Source: CAZPXH01 sp964591085 (lineage in GTDB: Bacteria; Spirochaetota; Spirochaetia; DSM-27196; CAZPXH01). From it: a DNA stretch of 64,000 nucleotides. The stretch spans positions 19,877-83,876 of the forward strand of contig CAZPXH010000012.1 of NCBI GenBank assembly GCA_964591085.1, read 5' to 3'. Shown here one piece after another: positions 8,501-17,588 of the stretch. Below the pieces are notes generated by a model. That model saw only the letters and a list, made by a program, of their open reading frames with translations, made no database searches and was not told the origin of the DNA. Within the stretch, counting starts at the first letter, position 1, and every line of letters starts with the position of its first letter. A program made the translations under genes and the position numbers.

Positions 8501-9772
8501 TCAACTCTCAGCATCATCCCGGACCGCTGCAGGACGCAGGGCGCGAGCTGCGGGAAGAAGCAGACCCAGGAGCACCGCCACCACTATCATCGCGGTCCGG
8601 AGTCCCAACCGTTGTGCAATTCCACCAACCAGCGGCGGAGCAATGAGGAAGCCGGCGTAGCCGATCGTGGCCACGCTTGCCAGGGCCCGGCCCGCACTGA
8701 TCCCGGAGAGCTTTCCCGCGGCGCTGAAGGCGATGGGTATCACCACCGACAGCCCCGCGCCAACCGCGGCAAAGCCCAGCAGGCTAGTGAGCAGTATTGG
8801 AAACACCACGGCAAGTGCTATCCCGGCTGCGGCAAGACCCCCGGCTGCGCGAACCAGGGATTCGGCCCGGAATCTCGTGCCGAGGGCATCTCCTGCAAAG
8901 CGCCCCGCTGTCATCATGCCGCTGAACGCCGCAAAGCCCAGCGCGTACACGCCCGGTCCCGCCGCCACCACGTCCCGCAGGTAGATTCCGGTCCAGTCAC
9001 CCATCACCGCTTCCCCGATGGTGGAAATCATGGCGATGAGGCCCAGGCCCCAGGTGACACGTGGCGGGATCTGAATTGCGGGCCCCGCCGCCGAGCCGCC
9101 GCCCGGCGCGATCGTGGCATCAGGTTGCGCCGTCCCGATCTCAACCGAACGGTCATCGGCGACGGCATCGGTGCCACTGTGGCCGGGTGAGCTATCTGGA
9201 AGGAGAGCGCGCAGCTGGAACAGACACACCAGGAGCATGGAGGCTCCAAGCGCCGCAAAGTGCAACAGAATCGGTAGTCCCGCCGCTATCAAACCGGCGC
9301 CCGCGCCCGAGCCCGCAAGCGCGCCCAGGCTGAAGGCGGCGTGGAAGCTGCTCATTCGGGCGGAACCGGCCCGTTCCTCCACCCACACGGCCTGGGCGTT
9401 CATGGCTACGTCCAGTGCGCTCATTGCCGAGCCGAAACCCAAAAGGAGCAGGAACAGGAGCAGCGGGCTCGGCGCAATGGACAGAAGCAGCAAGCCAAGA
9501 GCCGCGGTTGTCAGACTTGCTGCAATCACCGTCCGGCTGCCCAGGCGCTCCACCAGCCAGCCGGAGACCAGCAGCGCCGCGATTGTTCCCAGAGCCAGGG
9601 CCAGCAGGACGCTACCCAGCGCCGCCTCGCTGAGACCGAGGCGTTGCTGCACCTCGGGAATCCGGGAGGCCCATGTTCCGTAGAAGCTTCCCGCCGCAAA
9701 GAAGAGGCTGAGAACGGCCAACCGTGCGCGAGGGAGTCCGGCCTGAACGGATAGGCCACCGGTATCGCTCAT
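8501..9772 (-). CDS. MFS transporter, YbjJ/FucP-like
   Basis: The 423-residue protein has about twelve membrane segments. The segment SFYGTWASRIPEVQQRLGLS after TM1 and the MFS loop motif SGWLVERLGSRTVI between TM2 and TM3 are typical of YbjJ-type major facilitator proteins. The start ATG 9772 (MSDTGGLSVQ) is chosen over the upstream GTG-like extension because the added residues are not membrane-protein-like. The transported solute is unknown. The gene is convergent with the mini-DUF1801 gene and divergent from nnrE. Confidence 0.85.
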   Translation of the reverse strand: MSDTGGLSVQAGLPRARLAVLSLFFAAGSFYGTWASRIPEVQQRLGLSEAALGSVLLALALGTIAALLVSGWLVERLGSRTVIAASLTTAALGLLLLSIAPSPLLLFLLLLGFGSAMSALDVAMNAQAVWVEERAGSARMSSFHAAFSLGALAGSGAGAGLIAAGLPILLHFAALGASMLLVCLFQLRALLPDSSPGHSGTDAVADDRSVEIGTAQPDATIAPGGGSAAGPAIQIPPRVTWGLGLIAMISTIGEAVMGDWTGIYLRDVVAAGPGVYALGFAAFSGMMTAGRFAGDALGTRFRAESLVRAAGGLAAAGIALAVVFPILLTSLLGFAAVGAGLSVVIPIAFSAAGKLSGISAGRALASVATIGYAGFLIAPPLVGGIAQRLGLRTAMIVVAVLLGLLLPAARALRPAAVRDDAES

Positions 9773-9877
9773 CGGCGGAGGGTAGGAGAGGATCGGTCCA
9801 CGCGTCCACGCTATGCTGCTGACGCTCAAAGGTGCGGACTGGGCGTCCGCGTTCAGGAACAGGTGGAGGAGATCGAT

Positions 9878-10639
9878 ATGACAGCCGACCAGATTCCGTT
9901 GGTCGTTGACGTGCCCTCAATAAGCGTAGCCCAGATGCGGGAAGTCGACCGCGCCATGGTCTGGGACTACGGCATCGCCTTGATTCAGATGATGGAGAAC
10001 GCCGGCAGAAGCCTGGCCCAGCTCGCCCGCGTTCGCTTCCTTGACGGAGACGCCACGGGGCGCCGAGTAGCCGTTCTGGCCGGGACTGGTGGGAATGGCG
10101 GCGGTGCGTTGGCTGCCGCCAGGCACCTTGCGAACGCGGGAGCCATCGTGACGGTCCAACTGACACGAGAGACCGGTGCCTTTGCTGGCGTCTCTGCCAC
10201 GCAGTTGGGGATTGTCCAGGGGATGGGCATCGCCGTGCTGGACGCCGGCGTCCCGGTTCCGCCGGATGCGGAGCTGATTCTCGATGGATTGATCGGATAC
10301 AGCCTTTCCGGTGCGCCGCGCGGAGAAGCCGAGCGTCTTATCCGCACCGCCAACGCCCACACGGCCAAGCGTCTTTCCCTTGATATCCCTTCAGGTTTGG
10401 ACGGTGATCTTGGGCAGGCGTCCGGTGAGGTTATGAAAGCGAATGCAACTATGACGCTTGGTCTGCCCAAGAACGGCCTGCTCCGATCCCAGGCAATACC
10501 AACAGTTGGCGAGCTCTATCTCGCCGACATCTCCGTACCGCCGGCACTCTACGCCGGACCGGGGCTTGCAATCTCCGTTCCCCCAATCTTTGCTGAAGGA
10601 GCCCTTGTGCGGGTGCAGCAGACCTCTGGTCCGGGCTGA
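9878..10639 (+). CDS. nnrE: NAD(P)H-hydrate epimerase, single-domain YjeF_N
   Basis: The 253-residue protein carries the YjeF N-terminal domain: AMVWDYGIALIQMMENAGRS at the start, the nucleotide loop VLAGTGGNGGGALAAARHL, LILDGLIGYSLSG, and the K+-site segment SLDIPSGLDGDLG. It repairs hydrated NAD(P)H by epimerisation. The C-terminal ADP-dependent kinase domain of bifunctional Nnr proteins is absent. The loop GTGGNGGGAL differs from the canonical GxGNNGGDG, the Asp being lost, so full activity is uncertain. The start ATG 9878 has TGGAGGA 7 bases upstream. Upstream GTG 9863 would use that Shine-Dalgarno as coding sequence. Confidence 0.8.
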   Translation: MTADQIPLVVDVPSISVAQMREVDRAMVWDYGIALIQMMENAGRSLAQLARVRFLDGDATGRRVAVLAGTGGNGGGALAAARHLANAGAIVTVQLTRETGAFAGVSATQLGIVQGMGIAVLDAGVPVPPDAELILDGLIGYSLSGAPRGEAERLIRTANAHTAKRLSLDIPSGLDGDLGQASGEVMKANATMTLGLPKNGLLRSQAIPTVGELYLADISVPPALYAGPGLAISVPPIFAEGALVRVQQTSGPG

Positions 10640-10649
10640 CGGAGTCTGC

Positions 10650-12302
10650 CTAGGCTCCGCTCTCCCCCGCAACGAGGTTGCGGATGGATGCCTGCAGCTC
10701 GCTCGAACCGGCCGATGACTTCTCAATTGACTCCCGGAGCCGGTCGGTAGCGGCGCTGATGACCTGCACCGCAAGGATGACCGAACGCGCGGAGGCCTCC
10801 ATGGACTTCACCACGGTACCAACGTGGTCCATCTGCTCGCTTGCCTGCTGCTGCTCCCCGCTGATGTCGTCTGATCCGTCCCGGATGCTGACCGAGGAAT
10901 CCTGGAGTACCTGCATTGCCTTCATGATTTCCCGGCCGCCCTGGGAGAGCTCCACGGTGCTGCCGGTGATTTCTTCAAAGGCATCGCTGACGCGCTTCAC
11001 CTCGGTCCGAATCTGCTCCATCACTCCCCGCATTCGCTCGGAGTACTCGGAGGTCTTGGCGATGGACTCCATGGTTCTGGTGAGGTTCTCCGAGATTACC
11101 CGCGAGTTCTCAGCGGTTGTTGCGGCGAGCTTGCGGATCTCGTCCGCCACAACCGCAAAGCCACGTCCGCGCTCACCGGCGTGTGCCGCCTCAATTGCCG
11201 CGTTCATTGACAACAGGTTGGTCTGGTCCGCGATATCCCCAATGATGCGGTTAATCTCCAGAAGAGACTTCATGTCCGCCTGGACCGCCGTGAAGGCCTC
11301 CGCCGTCTCTCCAAGGACAGATACGCCGTCCTGAACAACGGTAAGGAGCTGGTCACTGCTCTGCTTTCTGCTGCGGGTGATTCCGGCCACCGAATCCAGG
11401 GATGCCGACATCTGGTTTACCGATGCGGTGGTCTCCTGCACCACGGTGTTCTGTTCGTCAATCTGCTGGTGGAAGCCAACGGCGCGTTCGGCGGTAGCCT
11501 TCACCGCAGCAAGCGCCCGTTCGGTGCTGCTGCGGAGGTCCTCCAGTGATGTTTCCACTTCACTGACCTGCGTGGTGATCTGTCCCACGCTCGAGCCTAC
11601 CGCCTCATACTGGGATTCGATTTCCCGTGTGGCGCTTGCGGTGTCCTCCATCCGGCTGCTGACCCCGGCAATCCTCTGCAGGGTGTCCGCCGTTTCCCGG
11701 GCAGCACGCTCCACGCTCTCCAGGCTTTGCCGTGTCATTCGGGCCACCAGGAAGGCGAAGGTTGCGCTGAGGACGTAGATCACCAGTCCAACAAGGAGCT
11801 GTTCAGTGGCAGCAGGAATTCCGGCGACAAGCAGCCCGGGATTCACCCGCAGCAAGACGTTTACCACCACCGACACAACGCTGATTCCAGCGGTGCTGGC
11901 TACGTACCACTCGGTGTCCCCCACTGCTGTGCTGAGCACCAGGACCGGAATCAGATACACGATGATGGTGTAGACCACCCGCTGATCGTCTGGCGGTGCC
12001 AGCACGCCAAGACCGATAAGTGCGAGGAGGGCGATTGCCAGCGGCACAATGGAGGCAACCCGGAAGTAGCCGCGCCTGAGAGCCCATAGGGACCCTAACA
12101 TGAACGCCACTACCACCAGCTGAATGACAAGATTTGCGATGTCAGCTGCAAGCAGATCGTTAATTATTGTGAGGGGAAGCAGCGCAACAATGATGATCAG
12201 AATTGCTTGAACAACAGGCGCCTTGCTGCGAACAACAACGCCCCCGTCCGCGTACACATCCTGCAATCGGGCCACAAATGGACTGTACCCGAGCTTCTGC
12301 AT
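10650..12302 (-). CDS. Methyl-accepting chemotaxis protein with polytopic N-terminal membrane domain
   Basis: The 550-residue receptor has about six hydrophobic helices in its first ~200 residues (for example VQAILIIIVALLPLTIINDL and IVYLIPVLVLSTAV), with no large extracytoplasmic domain between them. The signalling region follows, with hairpin tip IADQTNLLSMNAAIEAAHAG. No HAMP is evident. Such receptors sense membrane-embedded or cytoplasmic cues. The start is ambiguous: ATG 12302 (MQKLGYSP) is used, ATG 12326 (MPQEHLKC) adds eight residues, and neither has a good ribosome site. It diverges from the degenerate kinase at 12378 with 75 bases between. Confidence 0.92.
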   Translation of the reverse strand: MQKLGYSPFVARLQDVYADGGVVVRSKAPVVQAILIIIVALLPLTIINDLLAADIANLVIQLVVVAFMLGSLWALRRGYFRVASIVPLAIALLALIGLGVLAPPDDQRVVYTIIVYLIPVLVLSTAVGDTEWYVASTAGISVVSVVVNVLLRVNPGLLVAGIPAATEQLLVGLVIYVLSATFAFLVARMTRQSLESVERAARETADTLQRIAGVSSRMEDTASATREIESQYEAVGSSVGQITTQVSEVETSLEDLRSSTERALAAVKATAERAVGFHQQIDEQNTVVQETTASVNQMSASLDSVAGITRSRKQSSDQLLTVVQDGVSVLGETAEAFTAVQADMKSLLEINRIIGDIADQTNLLSMNAAIEAAHAGERGRGFAVVADEIRKLAATTAENSRVISENLTRTMESIAKTSEYSERMRGVMEQIRTEVKRVSDAFEEITGSTVELSQGGREIMKAMQVLQDSSVSIRDGSDDISGEQQQASEQMDHVGTVVKSMEASARSVILAVQVISAATDRLRESIEKSSAGSSELQASIRNLVAGESGA

Positions 12303-12377
12303 ACACTTCAAATGCTCTTGTGGCATTGTGAGCCAAAACCCGCGCAGCTGCGGTACTGCGCCTGGCACAGGTGACGG

Positions 12378-13754
12378 ATGAACATAACCCTGACATACGC
12401 GCTCTATTCCACGGTGCTCCTTGCGTTTTCCATTGCATTGGGAATTGCGTGGGCGCAGACGGGCCGACGCGGTTACCTCGGGAGGTGGGCCCTCTTCAGT
12501 CTGTTCTACTTTGTGGGAACGGCGGTTAACCTGACGCCGGATGTGCAGTCTTATCCGCTGCTCATCGCGCTCTCATATACATGCTTCTACGTCAGCTATC
12601 GGTATCTGGTCCTTGCGCTGGGCGTATACGCCTTTGGACCGGACGCGTCCCGGCGGACCGTGGTGTTCGGCGAGGTCCTTGGACTCGTTGGCCTGGTGGG
12701 CACCCTTGGAGCAACCCTGGTTGTGGATGCCTTTCCGGTCCGCTACTTCATCTTCAATGCCTGGTCCACCCTGGTGTTTGTGCAGGTGGCGGTGATTCTG
12801 TTTCTGGAGAGAGGCGAGGGGAGTAGCCGGCTTTCGGGTGCGCGGAACTGGTTCAGCCTGCTCTCGGCGGCATTTACCGCCCTTGCGTGGAGTGCGCGAG
12901 CAGTCACCGGCCTCCTGTTTTCCTTAACTTCCAGCCAGTTTGGGGATTCCGCAAATGTTTTCGCCACCGCCGCCGTGGCCTTTTGGCAGATACTCTTCAC
13001 CGCAAGCCTCTTCAACCTGGCAGAGCGCCGCGTTGCCGAACAGCTGGCAAGCCTGGGCACCGCCTCCATCGGCTCCGGGGGGCTGCAGTCGGCCTCAGAG
13101 CTGGTGACCGGGATTGCGCACGCCCTGGGCTCTCCCCTGGGTTCCGCCGTTACCACCTTCAGCGCAATCCGCGCGCATCTGGAGCAGCAGCAGGGAGAGG
13201 ACCGCATAGACCTGACCGCGCTGGACATGGTGGAGGCTGAGCTGGCACGCGCGGTGTCCCGGCTCAAAGGGCTTCGGCTGCTCTTTCAGGATTCCGGGGA
13301 ATGGCGGAGCAGGGAGCACACTTCCGGCAGGGACCTGGGAGAGGCGCTGCTATCCGGAATGGACGCTATGGGAATCCGGGCTCACCTCGTACCCTGTGGT
13401 CCGTCAGCAGATGATACTTCTGTGCTCATGGACCGCTTCCGCGCCGTGCACCTGATCCTTGAGTTTGTGGATCTTGCCCGCCGAGCATCCTGGATGGACC
13501 CGCACCACAACATATCCCTGCGCCCTGGATGCACTGATGCGGACTGGCTGCTTCAGTTGGAGCCCTTTTCCGTTCCGCCGGACATCTGGCGGGACATTTC
13601 TGATCCGCTGCAGCGCCCGGGTGTGAAACACTTCGCGGACACCCTTGCCCTTGCTATGCTGCAACATCAATTCGCCGACTCGGTCGGGCTTGCGCTACGG
13701 GCGAGTGACCGGGTGGGTCAGGCTGTAGTATCTCTGGCAACGGTGGAGCAATGA
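12378..13754 (+). CDS. Membrane-bound degenerate histidine kinase
   Basis: The 458-residue protein has about seven hydrophobic helices in residues 1-215, then SASELVTGIAHALGSPLG, which aligns with a HisKA H-box. The candidate phospho-acceptor is His248, but the usual Glu after it is Ala. The C-terminal ~150 residues occupy the place of the ATPase domain (RAVHLILEFVDLARRA where an N-box would be), yet I see no N-box Asn, no DxGxG and no GxGLGL. The protein is probably unable to bind ATP. It overlaps the next gene by ATGA, so it is translationally coupled to a response regulator/HD-GYP protein. A sensor or phosphotransfer partner role is inferred. A related protein lies at 21687. Confidence 0.7.
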   Translation: MNITLTYALYSTVLLAFSIALGIAWAQTGRRGYLGRWALFSLFYFVGTAVNLTPDVQSYPLLIALSYTCFYVSYRYLVLALGVYAFGPDASRRTVVFGEVLGLVGLVGTLGATLVVDAFPVRYFIFNAWSTLVFVQVAVILFLERGEGSSRLSGARNWFSLLSAAFTALAWSARAVTGLLFSLTSSQFGDSANVFATAAVAFWQILFTASLFNLAERRVAEQLASLGTASIGSGGLQSASELVTGIAHALGSPLGSAVTTFSAIRAHLEQQQGEDRIDLTALDMVEAELARAVSRLKGLRLLFQDSGEWRSREHTSGRDLGEALLSGMDAMGIRAHLVPCGPSADDTSVLMDRFRAVHLILEFVDLARRASWMDPHHNISLRPGCTDADWLLQLEPFSVPPDIWRDISDPLQRPGVKHFADTLALAMLQHQFADSVGLALRASDRVGQAVVSLATVEQ

Positions 13755-15426
13755 GCAGCAGCGCGCTTGAACAGCAATTCGTCTCCTCCGGTCAATCAGA
13801 AGCCTGGAAGATCTTGATTGTTGATGACGAGCCGGTCATGCATACCGTCACCACCATGGTGCTGCGGGGTGTTAGCTTTATGGATCGGCCGCTGACCTTC
13901 CTGTCAGCGACAACCGCCGCCGAGGCTCGCCGAATCCTGGAAGAGACCCCGGACATTGCCGTTGCCTTCATTGACGTTGTAATGGAGTACGACAGCGCCG
14001 GATTGGACCTTGTGCGCTGGATCCGCGAGGAGCTGGGGAACCGTCTGGTACGAATTGTCCTGCGCACCGGACAGCCCGGCGAGGCACCCGAGCACGAGAT
14101 CATCCAGCGTTACGAGATCCACGATTACAAAGAGAAGATCGAGCTAACCAACACCAAACTCATTACCACGCTGGTGGTTGCATTGCGCAGCTACCAGGAC
14201 CTGATGACCATTGAGCGGAGCCGGCAGGGGTTCCGCAAGATCATTGACGCTACCGCAATCTTCCTCAACGCGAGGTCCGTGGAAGATCTGACGGCCGGCG
14301 TTATTGACCGGATCGGCCGCATTGTCACCGAGGACGATAGACTGCTGGTGACCGCAGAGGGCTTTGGCGTGTCCGCGGACGCGGGGGACAACCTCATCAT
14401 TGCCGGGACCGGAAGGTTCCGCGGCTATGCCGGGCGCTCCCTGGCCGAGCTTGCCGATGAGCCTGCCCGCAGCCTGGTGCAGCAGTGCCTGCAGGATCAA
14501 CTCCCGCAGTTCCGCGATGACCGCTTTGTTGCATGGCTTCCGTCTCGCTCAAACGGGGGGACGGTGCTGTACGTGGAGATCCCGGACCCAAGCGCTGCCG
14601 GCACAAGGGAGATACTGGAAGTCTATTCCTCCACCGTTGGGCTTGCCCTGGACAACCTCTCCCTTGCCCGCCGGATGGACCACGCACAGCGGGAGACCAT
14701 CTACCTGCTCGGCGAGATTGTGGAACGGCGGAATGAAAGCACCGGCAACCNNNNNNNNNNNNNNNNNNNNNNNNNNNNNNNNNNNNNNNNNNNNNNNNNN
14801 NNNNNNNNNNNNNNNNNNNNNNNNNNNNNNNNNNNNNNNNNNNNNNNNNNACCATCTACCTGCTCGGCGAGATTGTGGAACGGCGGAATGAAAGCACCGG
14901 CAACCACTGTCGCCGGGTTGGCCGGGTGGTTCACACCATTGCAGGCGTGGTGGGCGTGGAGGAACAGACGAGAGAAGTGTGGCAGCTTGGGTCTTCACTC
15001 CACGACATCGGGAAGATCCTGGTGCCGGATGCCATCCTGAACAAGCCGGGCAAGCTGACAGCGGAGGAATACTCCGCAATGAAGGTGCACACCACCGTTG
15101 GTCACGAGTTTCTGAGCAAGTATCCGGACGAGCTCATGCAGGCCGCCGCCGTGATTGCTCGGGGTCATCATGAGAAGTTCAGCGGCGGGGGCTATCCGGA
15201 TGGCCTGTCCGGCGAGGAAATCCCGCTGTCTGCGCGGATCACCGCGATAGCAGATGTCTTTGATGCCCTGACCCACAGCCGAAGCTACAAGCAGGCCTGG
15301 CCACTGGAACAGGCGAGGAACTACATCGCCGAGCGGGCCGCCACGGACTTTGATCCTGACCTGGTGCAGGTCTTCCTTGACTCCTATCCGGAGGTGGAGG
15401 CGATCAACCGGGAGATGCCGGATTGA
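13751..15426 (+). CDS. Response regulator with DUF3369 and HD-GYP domain, split by an assembly gap
   Basis: The protein starts with a receiver: KILIVDDEPVM, phospho-acceptor Asp75 in AFIDVVME, Thr in LRTGQPGE, Lys in HDYKEKIEL. A DUF3369 sensor region follows, and the downstream part has an HD-GYP phosphodiesterase with LHDIGKILVPD, ARGHHEKFSGGGYPDGL and ITAIADVFDALTHSRSY. HD-GYP proteins hydrolyse cyclic-di-GMP. The N run at 14751-14850 changes the frame. Fifty-five bases before it are repeated exactly after it. Removing 155 bases restores one 506-residue frame, so the gene is almost certainly intact. It overlaps the upstream degenerate kinase and, through TTGA, the downstream kinase: one operon. 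Confidence 0.9.
14696..14905. repeat. 55-bp direct repeat flanking the gap (assembly overlap)
   Basis: Bases 14696-14750 and 14851-14905 are identical (both begin accatctacctgctcggcg). They abut the N run on both sides. Collapsing one copy plus the Ns removes 155 bases and restores the HD-GYP reading frame. The repeat is therefore two overlapping contig ends, not a biological duplication. Confidence 0.95.
14751..14850. other. Assembly gap, 100 N
   Basis: Exactly 100 N, the conventional size for a scaffold gap of unknown length. The flanking sequence shows the real gap is an overlap, not missing DNA. Confidence 0.98.
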
Positions 15427-17543
15427 GGCGGGCCTGGGCGCCAGTCCTTATCCTGCTGTTTTGCGCTCCCGCAGCGGTCAGCGGGCAGGCGCTCCTGATT
15501 GACCGTTCTCAGCCAGAAGTCCGGATATCCGGCCCGGCGGCCAGCTTCCTCCGTGATCCGGGGGGCGATCGCAGTACCGCGTTTGTGGCCGGCCTTCCGG
15601 AAACTCGATGGACTGCGTCCTCCGGCGCAACAAGCTTTGGTTACACTTCCGACGTGATCTGGCTCCGCGCCCGAATCCGGAACGAGAGCAACAATCCCTT
15701 CCTCTACCTCACCGAGCACCACGGGATAGACGAGTTCATGGTGTATCAGCGCCCGGAAGGGAGCACCGCGCTCACCGCGGTCGGCACGTCTGGTTGGGCG
15801 CCGGAGCTTGACCGCCCCGCGCGCACCCCGAATCCCGGAGTTGCCAGCCTGGTCCTGCGGTCCGCGCCGGGTACCGAGACCGAACTCTTCATCCGGATCC
15901 GATCAAGCTCATCCCTCAATCCGCGCTTCATTGTCATGGACAGCGAACGCTACATTGCCGAAACCCGTTCCACGGTTCTCATTCAGGGCCTGGCTTCTGG
16001 TCTTGCGATGACGCTATTGATCCTGTCCTTCCTGATGCACCTGGCCATCCGCGGCCGCATCACGGGTTACTACGTAGCCCTGACATCGGTTGCGCTCATG
16101 CTCATCCTGTACACAACAGGCCTCGGACCTCTCGTCGTCTGGATAGCAACCCCCGCAGCCGTTCCCTGGTTGGGGCGTCTGGCGACCGGTGGTACCCTTG
16201 CGATGAGCGTTGTCTTCATCCGTGCTGTCCTGATCACGCCGGAGGACCAGAGCCTCCTTGGCCGGGTGTTCCGCGTCATGCAGTGGGTTGCGCTGGCACT
16301 TCTGGGCGTTGCCTTGCTCTTTCCTGCGCGGATCGCGTTTCCCGCCGTCACCGGAGCCATGGGCGCCTATGCTCCCGCACTGTTCGGGGTCCTTGCCTGG
16401 GCCCTGTTCCAACGGCGCCGCTACGCCGGCGCGCTCCTGGTTTCGTGGTCAATGCTGTTGCTGGTTGCCCTGACCCAGGGTCTGGTCAACGCGGCGCTTG
16501 TTTCTCCCCCGCGGCTTCTCAGCAACCTCGGGCTCAGCGTGGGCATTGGGGTTGCGCTGCAGAATGTGATCCTGGCGGGCATCATTGTGCAGCGTACTGA
16601 AACTATAAAGGAGGGGGAGCGAAGCCGACGGAAGCAGGCGGAAGCCACCGCGCACGCGGCGCAGGAGCAGATTATCGTTGCGGACCGCATGCGCGGTCTG
16701 GACTACCTGGTCAGCGGGGTTACCCATGAACTGGGCAACACAATCGGGGCGGCTCGTCAGATCAGCGAGCTGATCCGGACAGAGGCGCGCTGGCAGCAAG
16801 AGAGCTCGGCCGCGCCCGAACCACGGGGTCAGGCGCCCCCGGTAACCGCGGTGAAGCCTGCGGACTTTGCCGCGGCGGTGGAAGAAAACGCGGCGTTCGT
16901 GGAGGAGCAGCTTTCCATTACCGCAGACCTGGTGAAGTCTCTCAAGCGCGTTGCCCGTGATGAGGCCCGCATTCAGATAGAGACCACCGATGTGTGCGGT
17001 CTTATCCAGGACATCGCCAGAAGTGCGCAGGTCAGCAAGGATGTGAAGGGACCTCGCCATCAGATTCTCACTCGCTGCCAGGAGCCTTTGATGGTCACCA
17101 CCAGTCCCGGCGCGCTTACCCAGATCCTGCTGAACCTCGTCAGCAACGCGGTGCGCCATGGTCTACACGGACGAAGCGGTGGGACCGTGACCATTAGCGC
17201 TGAAACCCAGCCGGGACCCCCCGGTTTCCCGGCCTGGCTCACGGTCAGCGTGCGCGACAACGGCAGCGGAGTCCGGGCGGAGGTGCGTGATCGGATCTTT
17301 GATCTCTACTTCACCACCGCCGTTGAGCGCGGCGGGACGGGTCTGGGTCTTTCCATTTGCAGAACTCTGGCGGAGGACCAGCTTGGCGGCACCCTCACCC
17401 TGCAGGAGCCAGAACCCGCCGATGGCGCCGACACCGGCGGCGCCCGCAACTTCGACGAATCCGACTCCGGAGACACTGGCGGTGATGGCGGTCAACCCGG
17501 CGCGTGCTTTGTGCTCCGGATACCGGTTTCTGTGGTCTCCTGA
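15423..17543 (+). CDS. 7TMR-DISM sensor histidine kinase
   Basis: The 706-residue protein starts at TTG 15423, which overlaps the previous stop as TTGA. This start gives a clean signal peptide, RRAWAPVLILLFCAPAAVSG. Residues ~25-180 form a periplasmic 7TMR-DISMED2 domain, ~185-395 seven membrane helices (7TM-DISM), and then a coiled coil leads to a HisKA-like H-box SGVTHELGNTIGAARQ with His435. The ATPase domain is complete: N-box QILLNLVSNAVRHG, G1 VRDNGSGV, G2 GGTGLGLSIC. It is the only kinase of the three-gene cluster with all catalytic motifs and is the likely phosphodonor for the upstream response regulator. The C-terminus has an Asp/Gly-rich insert of about 40 residues. Confidence 0.92.
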   Translation: MRRAWAPVLILLFCAPAAVSGQALLIDRSQPEVRISGPAASFLRDPGGDRSTAFVAGLPETRWTASSGATSFGYTSDVIWLRARIRNESNNPFLYLTEHHGIDEFMVYQRPEGSTALTAVGTSGWAPELDRPARTPNPGVASLVLRSAPGTETELFIRIRSSSSLNPRFIVMDSERYIAETRSTVLIQGLASGLAMTLLILSFLMHLAIRGRITGYYVALTSVALMLILYTTGLGPLVVWIATPAAVPWLGRLATGGTLAMSVVFIRAVLITPEDQSLLGRVFRVMQWVALALLGVALLFPARIAFPAVTGAMGAYAPALFGVLAWALFQRRRYAGALLVSWSMLLLVALTQGLVNAALVSPPRLLSNLGLSVGIGVALQNVILAGIIVQRTETIKEGERSRRKQAEATAHAAQEQIIVADRMRGLDYLVSGVTHELGNTIGAARQISELIRTEARWQQESSAAPEPRGQAPPVTAVKPADFAAAVEENAAFVEEQLSITADLVKSLKRVARDEARIQIETTDVCGLIQDIARSAQVSKDVKGPRHQILTRCQEPLMVTTSPGALTQILLNLVSNAVRHGLHGRSGGTVTISAETQPGPPGFPAWLTVSVRDNGSGVRAEVRDRIFDLYFTTAVERGGTGLGLSICRTLAEDQLGGTLTLQEPEPADGADTGGARNFDESDSGDTGGDGGQPGACFVLRIPVSVVS

Positions 17544-17588
17544 TACGGCGCTTGCCGGGAGGACAGGGAATCACGGACCTTCTGCGGC

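Noticed and set aside
14696..14905. Biological tandem duplication within the HD-GYP gene
   Set aside because: Both copies abut the N run and removing one restores the frame, so it is a contig overlap.
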